From positions 496,001-560,000 of the forward strand of contig JAKZZE010000027.1 in assembly GCA_024220505.1 (NCBI GenBank): DNA of 64,000 nucleotides, written 5' to 3'. Made by a program: the position numbers and the translations under genes. The notes under the pieces were generated by a model. That model ran no database searches. It saw only the letters and a list, made by a program, of their open reading frames with translations, and was not told where the DNA came from. Positions 23,029 through 34,726 of the stretch are shown here, piece after piece (position 1 is the first letter of the stretch; the number at the start of each line of letters is the position of its first letter). Source of the DNA: Rhizopus arrhizus. Lineage: Eukaryota > Mucoromycota > Mucoromycetes > Mucorales > Rhizopodaceae.

Positions 23029-24260
23029 CAACCGTCTTCAAGTTACACTCTCTATGGCAAACCAATTCCAAAGCAACCTTCATTTCCCTACCTCGGAATT
23101 CCCTTTCGCCCTGGTGGCTATCTCGATGCTGCTGCATTGGTCAATCAAAACAAGACCAAAGTCCTTGCCACTATGAACCAACTCTCAGCTGTTGGTGTTC
23201 ACTCTAAAGGCTTTTCTCCTCTCCTTGGTACCCGCTTTTACAGCCACATTATTCGTGCTCAACTGGAATACGGCCTGGCCATTACCAAGATCACCACGTT
23301 CCTTAGCAAACAACTGGAAGGTGCCCAAAACGTCTGTTTGCGTCGGACTTTCGGTGGCTCTCACACATCTTCCACCGCTGTAATGATACATATATCGAAG
23401 CTACCAACCATGCAGGAACGTGCTTATGCTCTACAATCTCAGTTCCTTCTATGTTCCCTTACTCTTCCCGAAGATGCTCTGTTACACCATCTTCTTCCAC
23501 ATATCCGCCAGTCCCGAAGTCACTCCCAATGGTACAAACTCTCTAGGTCTCCCATTTGGAAGAGATGCCTCCCCGACCCAGAGTCCCTGGATCGTCGCTC
23601 TATAAAGTAGATACAGCGAGACTACCGTCAAGGCAACCTCGATAATAAACGTTCCATGCATGCCCCCGTTCTCCTTCAACACTGTCGTCCAACTATCTCT
23701 CTCGACCCTGTCCTATGGCTACCTATGTCCAAGTCTGAAAGAAGTCGTTGCATACGTTGGCGTCTTGGCTGGCTCCCTGGTGGTCGATACAAATCCTGCC
23801 CTCGACACCCTGACCAATCCTTTACAAAAGCCCATACCATTCATTGTCTCCAGATGCACCGTAGACTCATGATGCCCGAAACCATCTCTGACCCATTGTC
23901 CTTCCTTTTAAATATGCTACCTACCAAGAAACCTCGCTCTCCTAACACAACACTCTTGTGGGCCATTCGCTGGCCAACTATATGCAGAATCCTATATGAA
24001 CTCGATTACCTATATCACGCTAAGATCCCATCTATTCCGCCCATTCACCTTGGGCAAAGACTCTTAGAATGGCTACCCTCTTTTCCTTCTCACTAGTGTG
24101 TTTTACACTTGATCCCATTCACTTTTTCCAAAGCATTTTTACCCTTGATCCCAAAAGGGTTTTTTAGTCACCACTATCCTTCCTTTATGAACTTCCTCGG
24201 GCGGAAAAGATGTAATATTACAATCGTGCGCCCAATAGGGGTTTAATTATTTATAAATAA
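23029..24260 (+). mobile_element. 5'-truncated LINE, post-RT region and 3' UTR
   Basis: One plus-strand frame runs from about 23041 to 24096 with a single TAG at 23608-23610. It opens in the last reverse-transcriptase part (YLGIPFRPGGYLD) and continues with LATMNQLSAVGVHSKGFSPL and IIRAQLEYGLAI. After the stop it carries HCRPTISLDPVLWLPMSKSE, RSRCIRWRLGWLPGG, and a knuckle-like CPRHPDQSFTKAHTIHCL, then MPETISDPLSFLLNMLPTKK. The catalytic YADD palm and everything 5' are missing. The 3' UTR holds accttgatcccaaaaggg, ctcgggcgg and an AT-rich end (about 24236-24260), matched by the relics at 19.0 and 55.0 kb. This is a dead-on-arrival insertion. Apart from the stop it is little decayed, so it looks fairly recent. 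Confidence 0.8.
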
Positions 24261-24956
24261 AAATCTGTTTAATCATATAAACTCATAGTTATGCAAATGC
24301 TCATTTTCTGGCATCTTGTGCCACTTAATTAACCATTTTCCGTTTAATTTCGAATATATCACTCTGATTATAAATGGGCAAATTTGCTTGAAGCTTCTAG
24401 TTTGTCTTTTTCTGTCATCTTTATTTTCAGGTGTAATTCTAAAGACACTTCCAAATTTCCAACGAAAGAATACAGTTTTTTTCGCCACGCTGACTTACGA
24501 AAACAAAACTCTGACCAGAAGTCCAATCTTTTGACGAGGTAACAGCTACCTTAAACGTCCCATAATAGTTTTTGTAAATGATCGTAGCGAAAAAAACTGT
24601 ATTCTTTCGCTGCAAATTTGGCAGTGTTTATTGAACTGGTTGTTCCTGATCACCGGTGTTACAGACCTATAGTGTTTGGAAGGCTTAGATTGCTTTTTTA
24701 AAAGATGAAAATAGCAAAAAAAAATTCATCCATAAAAGTACATGATTGGGAATTAGGATCGGATGAATAGCACAACTTTCAAGCAGTGTATTTTTTTATG
24801 ATCTAAACTGATAATCACTTGGGAAAGCGGCGTACCCCTACAGATGTTGACTAAATCAGTATATTTTCGAACCCAGCTATTTTTTTCACAAAATTTGAAG
24901 TGGAAACAGTAATTGACATTTTCTCCTTTTTCTTCTTTAAACATAAAAAAAAAAGA
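24261..24956. other. Intergenic with an inverted duplication and a FAR1-like fragment
   Basis: A minus-strand open frame at 24273-24488 (no ATG at its start) reads KKTVFFRWKFGSVFRITPEN, then CPFIIRVIYSKLNGKWLIKW and HLHNYEF. This recalls the FAR1/MULE DNA-binding fold. Its 5' segment is duplicated in inverted orientation at 24587-24621, where the plus strand reads AKKTVFFRCKFGSVY. The arms 24451-24486 and 24586-24621 differ at about three positions. The rest up to the carrier gene is featureless. Confidence 0.4.
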
Positions 24957-26103
24957 ATGCCTGAAGCTGCTCAAAAGCGTAAGCTATATAATACTATTGA
25001 TTCGTATGTAAGCTTATACCTGTTTAGCTCTTCCTTTTGGTTACCAGTTCTTAGCTGGTGCTATTGCTGGTGTATCAGAAATATTGGTGATGTATCCTTT
25101 AGATGGTAAAACAGATAAGATGGATATGGATAAGAAAATTATGTATTTACTTGCTTAAACAGTGGTAAAGACAAGAGCTCAAATAAGTACAGGTGTAAGC
25201 AGCAGTATTATGAGCACATTGAAAACAATGATTAAAACTGAAGGACCTGGTTCTCTTTATCGTGGTATATTACCTCCCATCCTGGTTGAAGCACCCAAGC
25301 GTGCTACAAAATTTGCTGCTAATGAGCAATACACAGCTATTTATAAGAAAATGTTTGGTTTTGAAAAGGTCACACAATCTTTGTCTATCATGACAGGTGT
25401 CAGTGCAGGTTTAACTGAGGCCATGCTTATTGCACCATTTGAGTTAGTTAAAGTGAGAATGCAAGACAAAGCAAATGTAAGCTTTTATTTTTAATAGTGA
25501 TCCATAATTAACACATATGTGTAGCTCGGAAAATATAATGGCACGGCTGATACAATTAGAAAAATTGTCGCTTCTGAAGGTGCCTTAACTTTATTGAATG
25601 GCTTAGAAGCCACATTATGGCGTCAAGGTGTTTGGAATGGTGTATACTTTGGTTTGATATTTACAGTGAAAGATTTATTGCCAAAATCAAAGGTAAAAGG
25701 TGGATATCATGTATAAAACAGTAAATACTCAACAATTATAAATGAATAGGATTCTAATCAACAACGCCTTACTAATTTTGCTGCTGGTACTATTGGTGGT
25801 ATGGTAGCCACTAGTTTTAATACGCCTTTTGATGTTGTAAAGACACGTATACAGAGCTACAATGGTGTCGGTCCTAAGAAATATAACTGGGCTGTACCTG
25901 GATTGATCACAGTAGCTAAGGAAGAAGGGTAAGCAATATAGAATGGTGTGATACATATATTTATTTATTTTTTCTTTAGAATTGCCTCACTGTATAGAGG
26001 ATTTTTACCAAAGGTATTAAGATTAGGCCCAGGTGGTGGTATACTTTTGGTAGTATTTGAGACCGTTTCTGGTTTTATTAGAAAGAACGTCTTGAAAGAA
26101 TAG
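24957..26103 (+). CDS. ODC1: Mitochondrial 2-oxodicarboxylate carrier, 297 aa
   Basis: Six exons (24957-25007, 25048-25105, 25163-25476, 25525-25692, 25750-25928, 25980-26103) give 297 residues, the normal length. Three repeats each carry the mitochondrial-carrier signature: PLDVVKTR, PFELVKVR and PFDVVKTR, each starting two membrane helices. Family-specific blocks match the 2-oxoadipate/2-oxoglutarate carrier (ODC, SLC25A21): YRGILPPILVEAPKRATKF, LWRQGVWNGVYFGL and YRGFLPKVLRLGPGGG. It exchanges oxodicarboxylates across the inner mitochondrial membrane, linking lysine breakdown or synthesis to the TCA cycle. Intron 1 is only 40 nt. The next gene starts about 200 bp downstream on the same strand. 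Subfamily assignment is strong; ODC1 and ODC2 are not separable here. Confidence 0.92.
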
Positions 26104-26309
26104 AATTTTTTATTTAGAAAAAAAGTTAAAGTTTATAATAATTTATATATAAATACTAGCTCCATAAGCTTAATTTTTGTTGCTTAATACAACTTTTCTT
26201 GTTTGCTCACCGTATTTTTACGCAATAATCTTTGTGATCGTTTCACTATTTTTTTTAGAAAAATTGTACAAAATATTTTAAAACTAATTCTCTTTTATAT
26301 TTTAAAACA

Positions 26310-26866
26310 ATGTCAGATAATCAAACTCCCATTACTCGACAAGATTTAAGAAGAATACCTATTAGAACAAGCGAAATGGCGTGAAGTATTAACAATCTAT
26401 AAAAACAAAATAGTTTTTAACAATCAGTAGTGAAAGGTCAACGGAAATGTACGAGGATTTAGAAGAAGAGCTGGAATCACTAATGCAAATACGTGAAGTT
26501 TGGGAACGTAGATTACAGCACTTAAAGGTTTGTTTAATAAAATAATAATCAAACGTAAAAGATTAACATTCTTTTTAAAAAAAGGCAAATCATAAAATAC
26601 TCGTAAAGATGCAAGCCGTTCAACATGAGCAGTGTCAAAATGCCATTCCTATATTTTCACATTCTCAAGATAATACGACTCAAAGCAATCAAAATGAGAA
26701 TGCAGAAACACAAGTAATTGAAAAAGAAATTACTGAGGAAATAGGCGAAGATGGATACGGATACGAAGAAGAAGAAGAAGAAGACGAAGAAGAAGCTAGA
26801 AGAGCTTTATCGATGATGTTGGAACAATTTGGAGACAATCTTTTTAATCAAGGAGAGGGTAAATAG
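26310..26866 (+). CDS. Small acidic coiled-coil protein, 150 aa
   Basis: Three exons (26310-26380, 26428-26527, 26585-26866) join in frame to 150 residues. The N-terminus is short and polar (MSDNQTPITRQDLRR). Exon 2 encodes an amphipathic helix (MYEDLEEELESLMQIREVWE) of coiled-coil type. Exon 3 is Gln/Asn rich, then strongly acidic (a run of Glu/Asp near residues 115-128), and ends in RALSMMLEQFGDNLFNQG. I do not recognise the family; a subunit of a larger complex is plausible but is inference. Its coding sequence overlaps the metallopeptidase gene on the other strand by 23 bp. Splice sites are normal and phases agree, so the gene model is fairly secure. Confidence 0.65.
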
Positions 26867-28552
26867 GTCGAATATCGACAGGTATGCCAGCATCATCAAT
26901 ACGTGCCAAAGCTTCCTTTGTGCTAGAATGCAAAGTGCCATATTTCTTTACAAATGCGTGTACGGCCTCTTTATCACCGTCCCCTTGAAGGATCAAGATA
27001 TCGTGAGTTAAATCAGCTACAGCAGATTGAATTTTTTCAAAATCAACACGGAACAATTTGCTTTGCTCGTCATAAATAAAACCACCCTTTTCAACCAAAT
27101 AATTCAATTGCATTGCTTGTCCCAATCCATGAGCCTCTTGAATACCAAATCGAATCGAACGGAAAGCGGAGGCTAAGAAAGTGACCCAGAATTCTCGTTG
27201 AGTCACATTATCAATAGTACCACAATCTACCATGATATCGGCTGCAAATAAGGCTGCAATGTCTGCCTTGGCTTCTTCAAATGCAGAGTGATATTCTTGT
27301 AATTTTGTGCGGACAGTGTGTCCGTCAAGGGTATGGTGTGGCCCATTGCTGTGACATACTTCGTGAAGTAAAACATGTGTTGTGAAAGCATCCTTGCTTA
27401 AGTAGTGAATTTGATCTTCGGCTAAAACCTCCTTTGCAATCGGCTTCAAGACGTTTTCAAACTTGCCTTCTTGCACATTTTTAATCAGTACAAGCTTGGA
27501 TCCTCCCTTTTTGATAGCCTCTTCGTCATTAGGAAGGTTATAAGCGGCTGTCATAGGTACCTACCATATATGTGACATATAAGCTTCCTTTTCTCTCAAA
27601 TACTTTTGTAACTTACAGCAACGTCACCTGCAGCATAAAGTTGATTAACTACAACGATAGGGGCGACCACTAACTCCTTGTTACGGTATTTTTCAGGGAT
27701 AGGTAAACGATCCTCTACAAATTGAAGGTTGGAGAACTTTTCAAGTAAACGGGAAGAGTGAGCATCACGCACATGAATATAAAATTCATAAGCGCTCTTA
27801 AAAGTAAAGAGGCCATCCGTATATTGTTCATAAGGTCCCAAAGTGATTTCGAGATTATTGGTTTTTCCAAGTCGAAGCCAGTTTAATTCTGAAGTGAGAT
27901 AGTCATTGGTCTCAAATGAATCAGCACGAGAGAGCAAAAAGTCACAAACACTAGTACCCTCGCTTTCTTGATCATAGACATCCTTTAATTCTTTAGCAGC
28001 ATCACGAAGATGATTGGCTACAGGTTTTAAAAGGTCGCGGTAAGCTTCTGAATACGGTACGGATGATAGGTGTCCTTTTTCGTCTCTTTGGATGACGGTA
28101 TAATAGCTCTTGGCTCTTTTTTGCTCTTCTTCAGGTAAGGATTCAGTCCATTTTTGGAATTCTCCAGTAGTCATGTCTTCAGGATAGAAGTTACCACCTT
28201 CGGGTCGTTTAGGTGCCCCTTCAACAAAGATAGCATTGTCGTCTTCGCGTGCCTTTCAATAATATTTAAGTCATGCGTATAAACATATTTTTTTCTTGTT
28301 TACCCAAGGTCCCTTGTACATTTCAAATAAAGTACACAAGTCTTTATTACCTTCCGAATGCAATTTTTCGCGTAGTGCTTCATTACCTGACCAGGCTTGT
28401 CTCATATAAAGCTGGTCAATATATTTGCCTGCCTTTACTAAGTGTTTTAAAGCAGCGTGTTCTTTAGCATGTAAATGAGAAAGATCGGCAGTACACTCAT
28501 AAAGTGCAAAACGAGCAAGACGATCAGTTAGAGAACGAATAGTGGCAGCCAT
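26844..28552 (-). CDS. DPP III-like (M49-type) zinc metallopeptidase, 533 aa
   Basis: Three exons on the minus strand (28304-28552, 27617-28252, 26844-27560), all phase 0, give 533 residues. I start at MAATIRSL (ATG 28550-28552); an in-frame upstream extension lacks conserved character. The zinc motif HEVCH is near residues 361-365. The second-helix ligand region EEAKADIAAL is near 390-399. Both fit the HExxH plus EExxAD arrangement of the DPP III-like domain of plant NUDT3-type proteins and bacterial M49-like hydrolases, rather than classical DPP III with HELLGH. The likely role is removal of dipeptides or hydrolysis of small peptides in the cytosol; substrate is unknown. Its 3' end overlaps the preceding plus-strand gene by 23 bp. 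No Nudix domain is fused to it. Confidence 0.82.
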
Positions 28553-30044
28553 GGATAAAAAGATGAAAAAAGGATAAAGAAAAAAGGTGGGAAAATAAAA
28601 TAAAAATTTGAGTTTTATACAATATAGAATATAAATGCCTTTTTGGGTATCAAATTTCCTTTTTTGGTTAGAATAGAATGAACCCAGCAAGCAATGTGGC
28701 CGCCAATCACAATTGAGGTTGCCTGTTGGATTCACTGTATCAGGATGTTCCTAAGCACTTCTTTGACGTGGCTGGGTTTGAAGCTTGTTTTCGTAATCAT
28801 GTGTTGGAGTTAATCGAATTCTCAATGTCAATAGATTTAGCTGAAGTAAATAACTACGAGACATGCTTTATATAATATATCCTTCGTCTAATTCATTGTA
28901 AAAATATTATATAATTGGCATTTCTGTACTGAAAAATTGAGAAAATAATGGATCAAATTTACTGCTCAAACTTATGCGACCCAAGTAGTATACAAGCAAA
29001 ATTAATTAGTTGCTACTGTAGTCTTATTAACCACTCAATCAGCGCTAAGTACCAATTTATATATTTTGAGCCTCCCTTTCAATGATATTTAAATGGAGCA
29101 AATTAAAGCATAAAATAATCTAAATGAAAATGAAGATAGTGAGGTTCCTTCTGAGTCTGCCAATAGTAATCGATTAGAAGATATTAATACATGTATAAAA
29201 AATCGTGTGCCTACATAAAGAAAAGTAGTATTTACTTATTATTGTATGGATAATAGAAAAAGAAATAGATCATTAAGTCTGAATATGAATGAAATAAACT
29301 CATACTCCAGTGATAGATTCAAAGAGTGTACGATAGCTAAGAAGCTTTACTGTAAGGATAAAACTATTTTTGTTCTAAATGGGAATCTACAAAATATAAA
29401 AATCATAAAAGATAAATTGGAGCTAAAAGACTGAATTTACTCCCCTTTTATATACACAAATACGCACAATCATGAAAGACACGCACTAACTATCAGATGC
29501 TACCTTAATAAAGACTTTTTTGCATCATAAAAGATGAATGAATTGTATAGATTATAGACTGATATTATATTAAACGACGCCGATATGTTCATTGTTATGA
29601 AAATCTTTTTTTCGACCAATAAAAATCCAAGCCAAATATTTCCATTTTCTGCTATAAATAAAAAAGGGGGAGGTGATCGAAAACAACGGAATTGAAACAA
29701 AACAGTGAAACATGAAATGTATGTGTCGCTATATACGCTTATTATCAAGAAATAAACTCGAATGTTTAGGAGCATTCTAAAGTATACATAAAGATAAATC
29801 ATGACTTCAATTTTTTGAAAAAATGCCGGAGAACTCATACCTATACATATACATACACATTGTTCGGAAACATATTAAGTGGTTTTTTTTAAAGAAATAG
29901 CTGTTTCTCTTCATTTTATTTTTTAAACTTCTTTTCTCTCTTTTTTATTACATTTTTCTTTATATTCTTTTTCTTTCCCTATTTTTTTTTTTTTCTAGAC
30001 CCATTCGCTTATATACAAGATTAATTTATATTCGTTTTTTTATT
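28553..30044. other. Intergenic between divergent genes
   Basis: About 1.5 kb between the metallopeptidase (minus) and the zinc-finger gene (plus). A plus ORF at 29246-29434 (DNRKRNRSLSLNMNEI and onwards) with an upstream open piece near 29101-29215 looks weakly protein-like and may be a decayed exon. Otherwise AT-rich; pyrimidine-rich before 30000. Confidence 0.35.
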
Positions 30045-32244
30045 ATGAAAGCAAAAACTAAGATTCCAAAGAACTTTCAATGCAAAGGATTTGATAATTG
30101 CCATATGGAGTTTACTCGTAGTGAACATTTGTTAAGGCACCAAAGGTTATATGCATATAAACTATAAGAATTTATTATTAATATCTATATTCTTCTCCCT
30201 CTCTTCCGAACCTTACAGAAAGCATACCGGAGAAGTAAGTTGCAGTTAGACTAAAACGGTTTCTTTTTAATGATATTTCCCTTTCCTATAGAAACCCTAT
30301 ATCTGCATGGAGACCGACTGCAACAAGACCTTTAGCAGAATTGATAACATGAGGCAGCACTCCAAAGTCCATCACAAAGTACAAGCTGACCCTATACAAA
30401 ATATTCAATTGAGGACCAGTGAAAAGCGAGATTGCCCTGATCCTGAAGATCACAGAGAGACCAAGAAGAGAAAAATCTCCGGAACAGAAAGAATTGTCAA
30501 GGGATACGCTGTACTGACCAGAAGAAGAGTAAGAAAAATGATACCCTCTATGATTACCAACCATGTAAAAAGCATTTCACCATCTTTGCATGCTTCCCAA
30601 ATGGCTAAAATTACCAGCATTGTAGATGAAGCATCAATCAATGCCATAGCCGGCGATAAAGATGGAGAAAAAATTTCCGAAGGCAATCGTGATAAAATAC
30701 AAGAAGGAGCTAAAGTAGGAATCCCTCGTGGTATCAGTACTGATGGTGAGATTTCTGTAACCATTGATCCCAATCCTTCAGGTGAAGAAGAGACCAGAGC
30801 TTCCGATGATGAAGTTATGCAAATAGAATTTGGTGATATTGAAGCCAACAAGAATACAACAAACTCAGCAATAAATACCCCATACAGTGATATTCTCAAG
30901 AATGCAGTTACTGCAGAGGAAACGGATGAAGCTAGTACTATTGCTAATGCAACCATAACTGAACAAAGAATTGCTCATCACATAAATACTATCAGAAATG
31001 TGATTTCCGAGAAAAAATCGATTGAGACTGATAGTGACGCAGAGCAAGAACATGACGTTAATAAGCAAGTTTCTTGTATCGTAGAAGCTAATTTGGCTGA
31101 AATAAATAATGATACAAAGCAAGAAGAGCCTGATTCTACCATGCAAGCTATGATTACGATGAAAAAGAGCTTGACTATACCTAATAACGATACAAACGAT
31201 GATAACGCAATTGAGCAAGACTTCCATATCAGAGAGGATCATTTGGCTGGGCTTAATAATGATGCAAAACAAGAAGCCAATAATGAATTATCTAAGGGAG
31301 TGATGGATAATGATGTAATGAAGAATAGATTGCTTAGGGCACATAATGACTCAAGTCGAGGACATATTACTGGTTCAATGATACAAGTCGTTAGTGATAT
31401 GAAGGATAACTTGATTAAAACGGGTAATGATATGATCACAAAGGATACTTGCTCAACTAAGCAAACTACAAATGTCATAGGAGGTAGCTTGACTGGAGCC
31501 TCTAATGATACGATTTTAAAAGGTGATAGTGTCACCAAGACAAATGATCAAGACACAAATGCTATAAAGCATAACTTGGATAAAGCCAATAACGAATCAA
31601 ATGAAGAAAGTGTCACCAAACCAAACAATCAAGAAGTGAATATGCAAGAAGTAGATATAGTAAATGAAGAAAATAATACGAGAAGAAGAAGTCTTCGTAA
31701 TAAGACAAAAACAAGAATTGGCTGCACTATTCATAAAGAAACGAATCGACAAAAGAAACCAGCAAGCAAAGTAACCAAGAGAAAAAGAGCAACAAATAAG
31801 GACAAGAAGCCTGCAGAAAAAGGCAAAGGGACATTGCACCAGAAGATGATAACCAAAAAGGGAAGAAAGATTAAGAGAGATCAAGAAAGTTTACAAGTTG
31901 AAAAGACAATGAATGGTCTCCCCGAGTATCCTCAAATATTATCCAAAGATCAAAGTTTGATGATTTCGACAGACAGCAGTACAAGTACCTTTTCAGAACA
32001 CATGGTATTATTACCTCATATTGTGCATCATGGAAACCAAGATCAGATCAACAGATTAGAATTATATCAATTCTGTTATATCCCTGAGCATGCATTAATC
32101 AATCAATATCTTTCTACAGACGTACTATCCTATCCTATCCGAACCCTTGAATACTTGAAATATAATGACCAAGAACAAGACATTCGGTTGACAAAAAATG
32201 AATTTGAAGCGTTACAAGGGCTAGGAAAGATAGGATATCATTAA
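30045..32244 (+). CDS. C2H2 zinc-finger protein, 689 aa
   Basis: Three exons (30045-30145, 30219-30234, 30292-32244) give 689 residues. Two C2H2 fingers sit at the N-terminus (about residues 12-62). Finger 1 has CX5C and HX3H with FTRSEHLLRHQRKH; finger 2 begins YICMETDCNKTFSRIDNMRQ. A TGEKP-type linker joins them, so this is a DNA-binding protein. The linker is encoded by a 16-nt microexon. A basic cluster (TKKRKI) follows. The middle is acidic and Asn/Asp rich, with loosely repeated units around NND and KQE. Near residues 550-620 is a Lys/Arg-rich stretch (RRRSLRNKTKTR, KVTKRKRATNKDKK) suited to nuclear import or DNA contact. The last 70 residues (YQFCYIPEHALINQYLSTDV) look folded but unknown. 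It is probably a transcription factor. Confidence 0.82.
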
Positions 32245-32430
32245 ATAAAAAGTGTACTTTTTTAGGATATTTTTTTCCCTCCTTTTTTTATATATTTATT
32301 CTATTCTTTCTCCTTATTTTTTATATTAACTTTTCTATCGCCCTTTTTTTTTTTTTTTTTCACCCCTTTTAACTTTTGCATTTAAAAACCCCTACCAATT
32401 TATTATTCATCTTTTCTCAAGCAAAACAAA

Positions 32431-33326
32431 ATGAACAATCAATTTCAATCCATTTACCCTAAAACTGAAGATAACGATTGTACGTCTCTCATAGACTTTT
32501 ATAATAAAAATATTTAAAATTTTCTTTCCTTTTCAATCTTCTTTTTGCTTTTGCTATAGCGCAACAAGGATCTATGTCATCATCTCAATCATGTCGATAT
32601 GATTCATCACTTGGACTACTGACAAAGAAGTTTATCAACTTACTTTGTTCAAGTACTCATGGTGATTTAGATTTGAATCGAGCCGCTGCTCAATTAAAAG
32701 TACAAAAGAGACGTATTTATGACATTACGAACGTACTTGAAGGAATCCGATTGATCGAAAAGAATTCCAAGAACCATGTGCGGTGGATGTAAGTTGATTG
32801 ATACAATAGATTTTATTTATTTAATGATTGCATTAGAGGGGCTAGTATGCCTAATCACTGTGAAAGAAATGAGGAGCTTGAAAGACAGCTTCGATTATTA
32901 AAAGAACAAAATCAAAATTTGGATAAAGAATATAAGCGGTTAAATGGAACCAAACAGAAGCTGGATCAAGAAATAGAAAAGGTTCTCAAGTCGAATGATT
33001 CTGACTGTTATTTGACAATGAAGGACTTTATGAAATTTGAAGACAAGATGATGATGAATGGAGATCAAGAATCATTTGTAGTAGTGAACGCACCTTACGA
33101 TACATCCATTGAAATACATAAAAGTGATAATAACATTATCCAAAAGAAATCAAAAGACAAGAAGAAGGTATGAGTTCACAGGCTGTAATTATCCAAAGCT
33201 CTCATCATAAAGTAGGTCACCAAAACAAAGTGTTTAATTCGTGTACCAAATCATTTAAATCATTCATTACGTATCTCTTCACAACAAAAAGACTACTTTA
33301 AACACCATCAAACAAAAGATGATTAA
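32431..33326 (+). CDS. E2F-family transcription factor, 239 aa
   Basis: Four exons (32431-32479, 32560-32788, 32837-33167, 33216-33326) give 239 residues. The winged-helix DNA-binding domain (about residues 25-92) carries [17 protein letters not shown], the RRIYDIT motif as [19 protein letters not shown], and HVRW, all E2F hallmarks. A leucine-zipper-like coiled coil follows ([20 protein letters not shown] and onwards). The start of the marked box ([15 protein letters not shown]) fits the DP-dimerisation region. The protein should bind with a DP partner to cell-cycle promoters. It ends soon after the marked box, with no visible acidic Rb-binding tail. The last exon is inferred from a 48-nt GT-AG intron and a 36-codon open frame. 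If that intron is not used, the protein ends at 33173. Confidence 0.85.
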
Positions 33327-33391
33327 TATCCCTTTTGTTTCATCATCAAAAAAAAAAAAAACCTTATTGATTTAAATAAACAAAAAAGCTA

Positions 33392-33427
<36 letters not shown>

Positions 33428-34726
33428 CTGTGTCTCTATTGACACGACATAGTTCTACTATCACCATTTATTGCTATATTAAATAGTTTACACTTTTTAT
33501 ATGAAACAAGATCATTGTTCTTTTATGGAACATCCTTTCAATAAAAGAACACATGCACACAACAGCCTACTTTACACTGAGATTACACCCAAAGGTATCA
33601 AAGGAAACTGTGGAAAGAAAATAGTTGACCATGTATTCATCTCGTAAAAAAAAAAAAAAAAAGAAAAAAAAAAAGGAGAATATTGTCAAGATCCCTTCTG
33701 TATTTCATCTTCGTGTTTTGCTGCTTTGAATATGAAGATCATTCTGTGAATAAACTCTTTTTCTTTTGGAAAACGAAACAATTTCAGGAACGATTGGAAG
33801 AAAGGGGAAAGAAAGGGAGCATTGCAGATTATCCTAATAATGCTGCATATAAAAATTCCCATTATAAAAATGCACATTTTTTTTTATATAAAAGGCGCCT
33901 TTAGAGAATCATGACAAATATGCATTTAATTCTTTAAAATTAAATTTGAATTAATCATTGTTTTCAGATATCAAGGTGCGTTAACATCAAGTATATCAAG
34001 GCTCTTTTACAATCATTTAAATACATCCCATCTTCTTCTATTGTCACTGCTTTCAATCATCATTTATTATCACTTTTTGTAAAATTACTAGACATCATGT
34101 TTAATATAATAAAATACTCAGCACTTGCTTGATTTATTAATGAATTTATATTGTACATAACATCCATTGCTGAGTTTTACCTTGGTCTTCACATTCACTT
34201 GATATCATTGAAGAGAACAGAAGAGAAAAAAAAAATTACTTTCAATGCTACAAAATTACACATGTTTCATAAATTAAATAAAAGTGGAGTTTGAATACTC
34301 AACTCAGTTTCATAATAAAAATAATGATATTTCTAGTCAAATAAACTTGAATTTATTTACAATAAATTGAAAAAAGAGGGCATCATTTCTTCTTCACAGA
34401 CAATAATAGCAGATGTAATGTTAACCAGAAATAGAATTAAAGTAAATTGAGCATTATTCAATATGATGAAACAATAGATTTATGCTTAAAATTTGTTTCA
34501 GTCTAAAACTAGTTGTAAAGAATAGTCATTATTGTTTGCATAAAAAAATATTTGATTGTCCTACAACGTCATTTTTATTTATTTATCAATCGTTCACTCA
34601 TCCCCCTTGAAATGAATTCATGCAGAAATTCTTCCCTTTTCATAATTTAACTAAATTTGTAAAATCGAGATCTAAAATATAAATACAGACATTTCTCCTT
34701 TTTTATATAAAATTGCATTATCTATT
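33327..34726. other. Convergent intergenic spacer with a TG microsatellite
   Basis: About 1.4 kb between the E2F gene and the TMEM115-like gene. It contains a (TG)14 run at 33399-33426 and an A-rich run near 33645-33674. ORFs around 33683-33904 are not protein-like. A heptamer-rich pair (ttcttttatgga and the reverse-complement-like aaaagaac) near 33516-33550 can form a small hairpin, possibly part of the E2F 3' UTR. Confidence 0.4.
33399..33426. repeat. (TG)14 microsatellite
   Basis: An uninterrupted TG dinucleotide run in the 3' flank of the E2F-like gene. Confidence 0.9.

Noticed and set aside
28553..28735. Upstream in-frame extension of the metallopeptidase
   Set aside because: The extra residues are low-complexity Phe/Leu/Ser, and the ATG at 28550-28552 gives a more typical start.
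30450..31884. Long minus ORFs (up to 168 codons)
   Set aside because: They are antisense to the large exon of the zinc-finger gene and consist of hydrophobic text mirrored from its acidic repeats.
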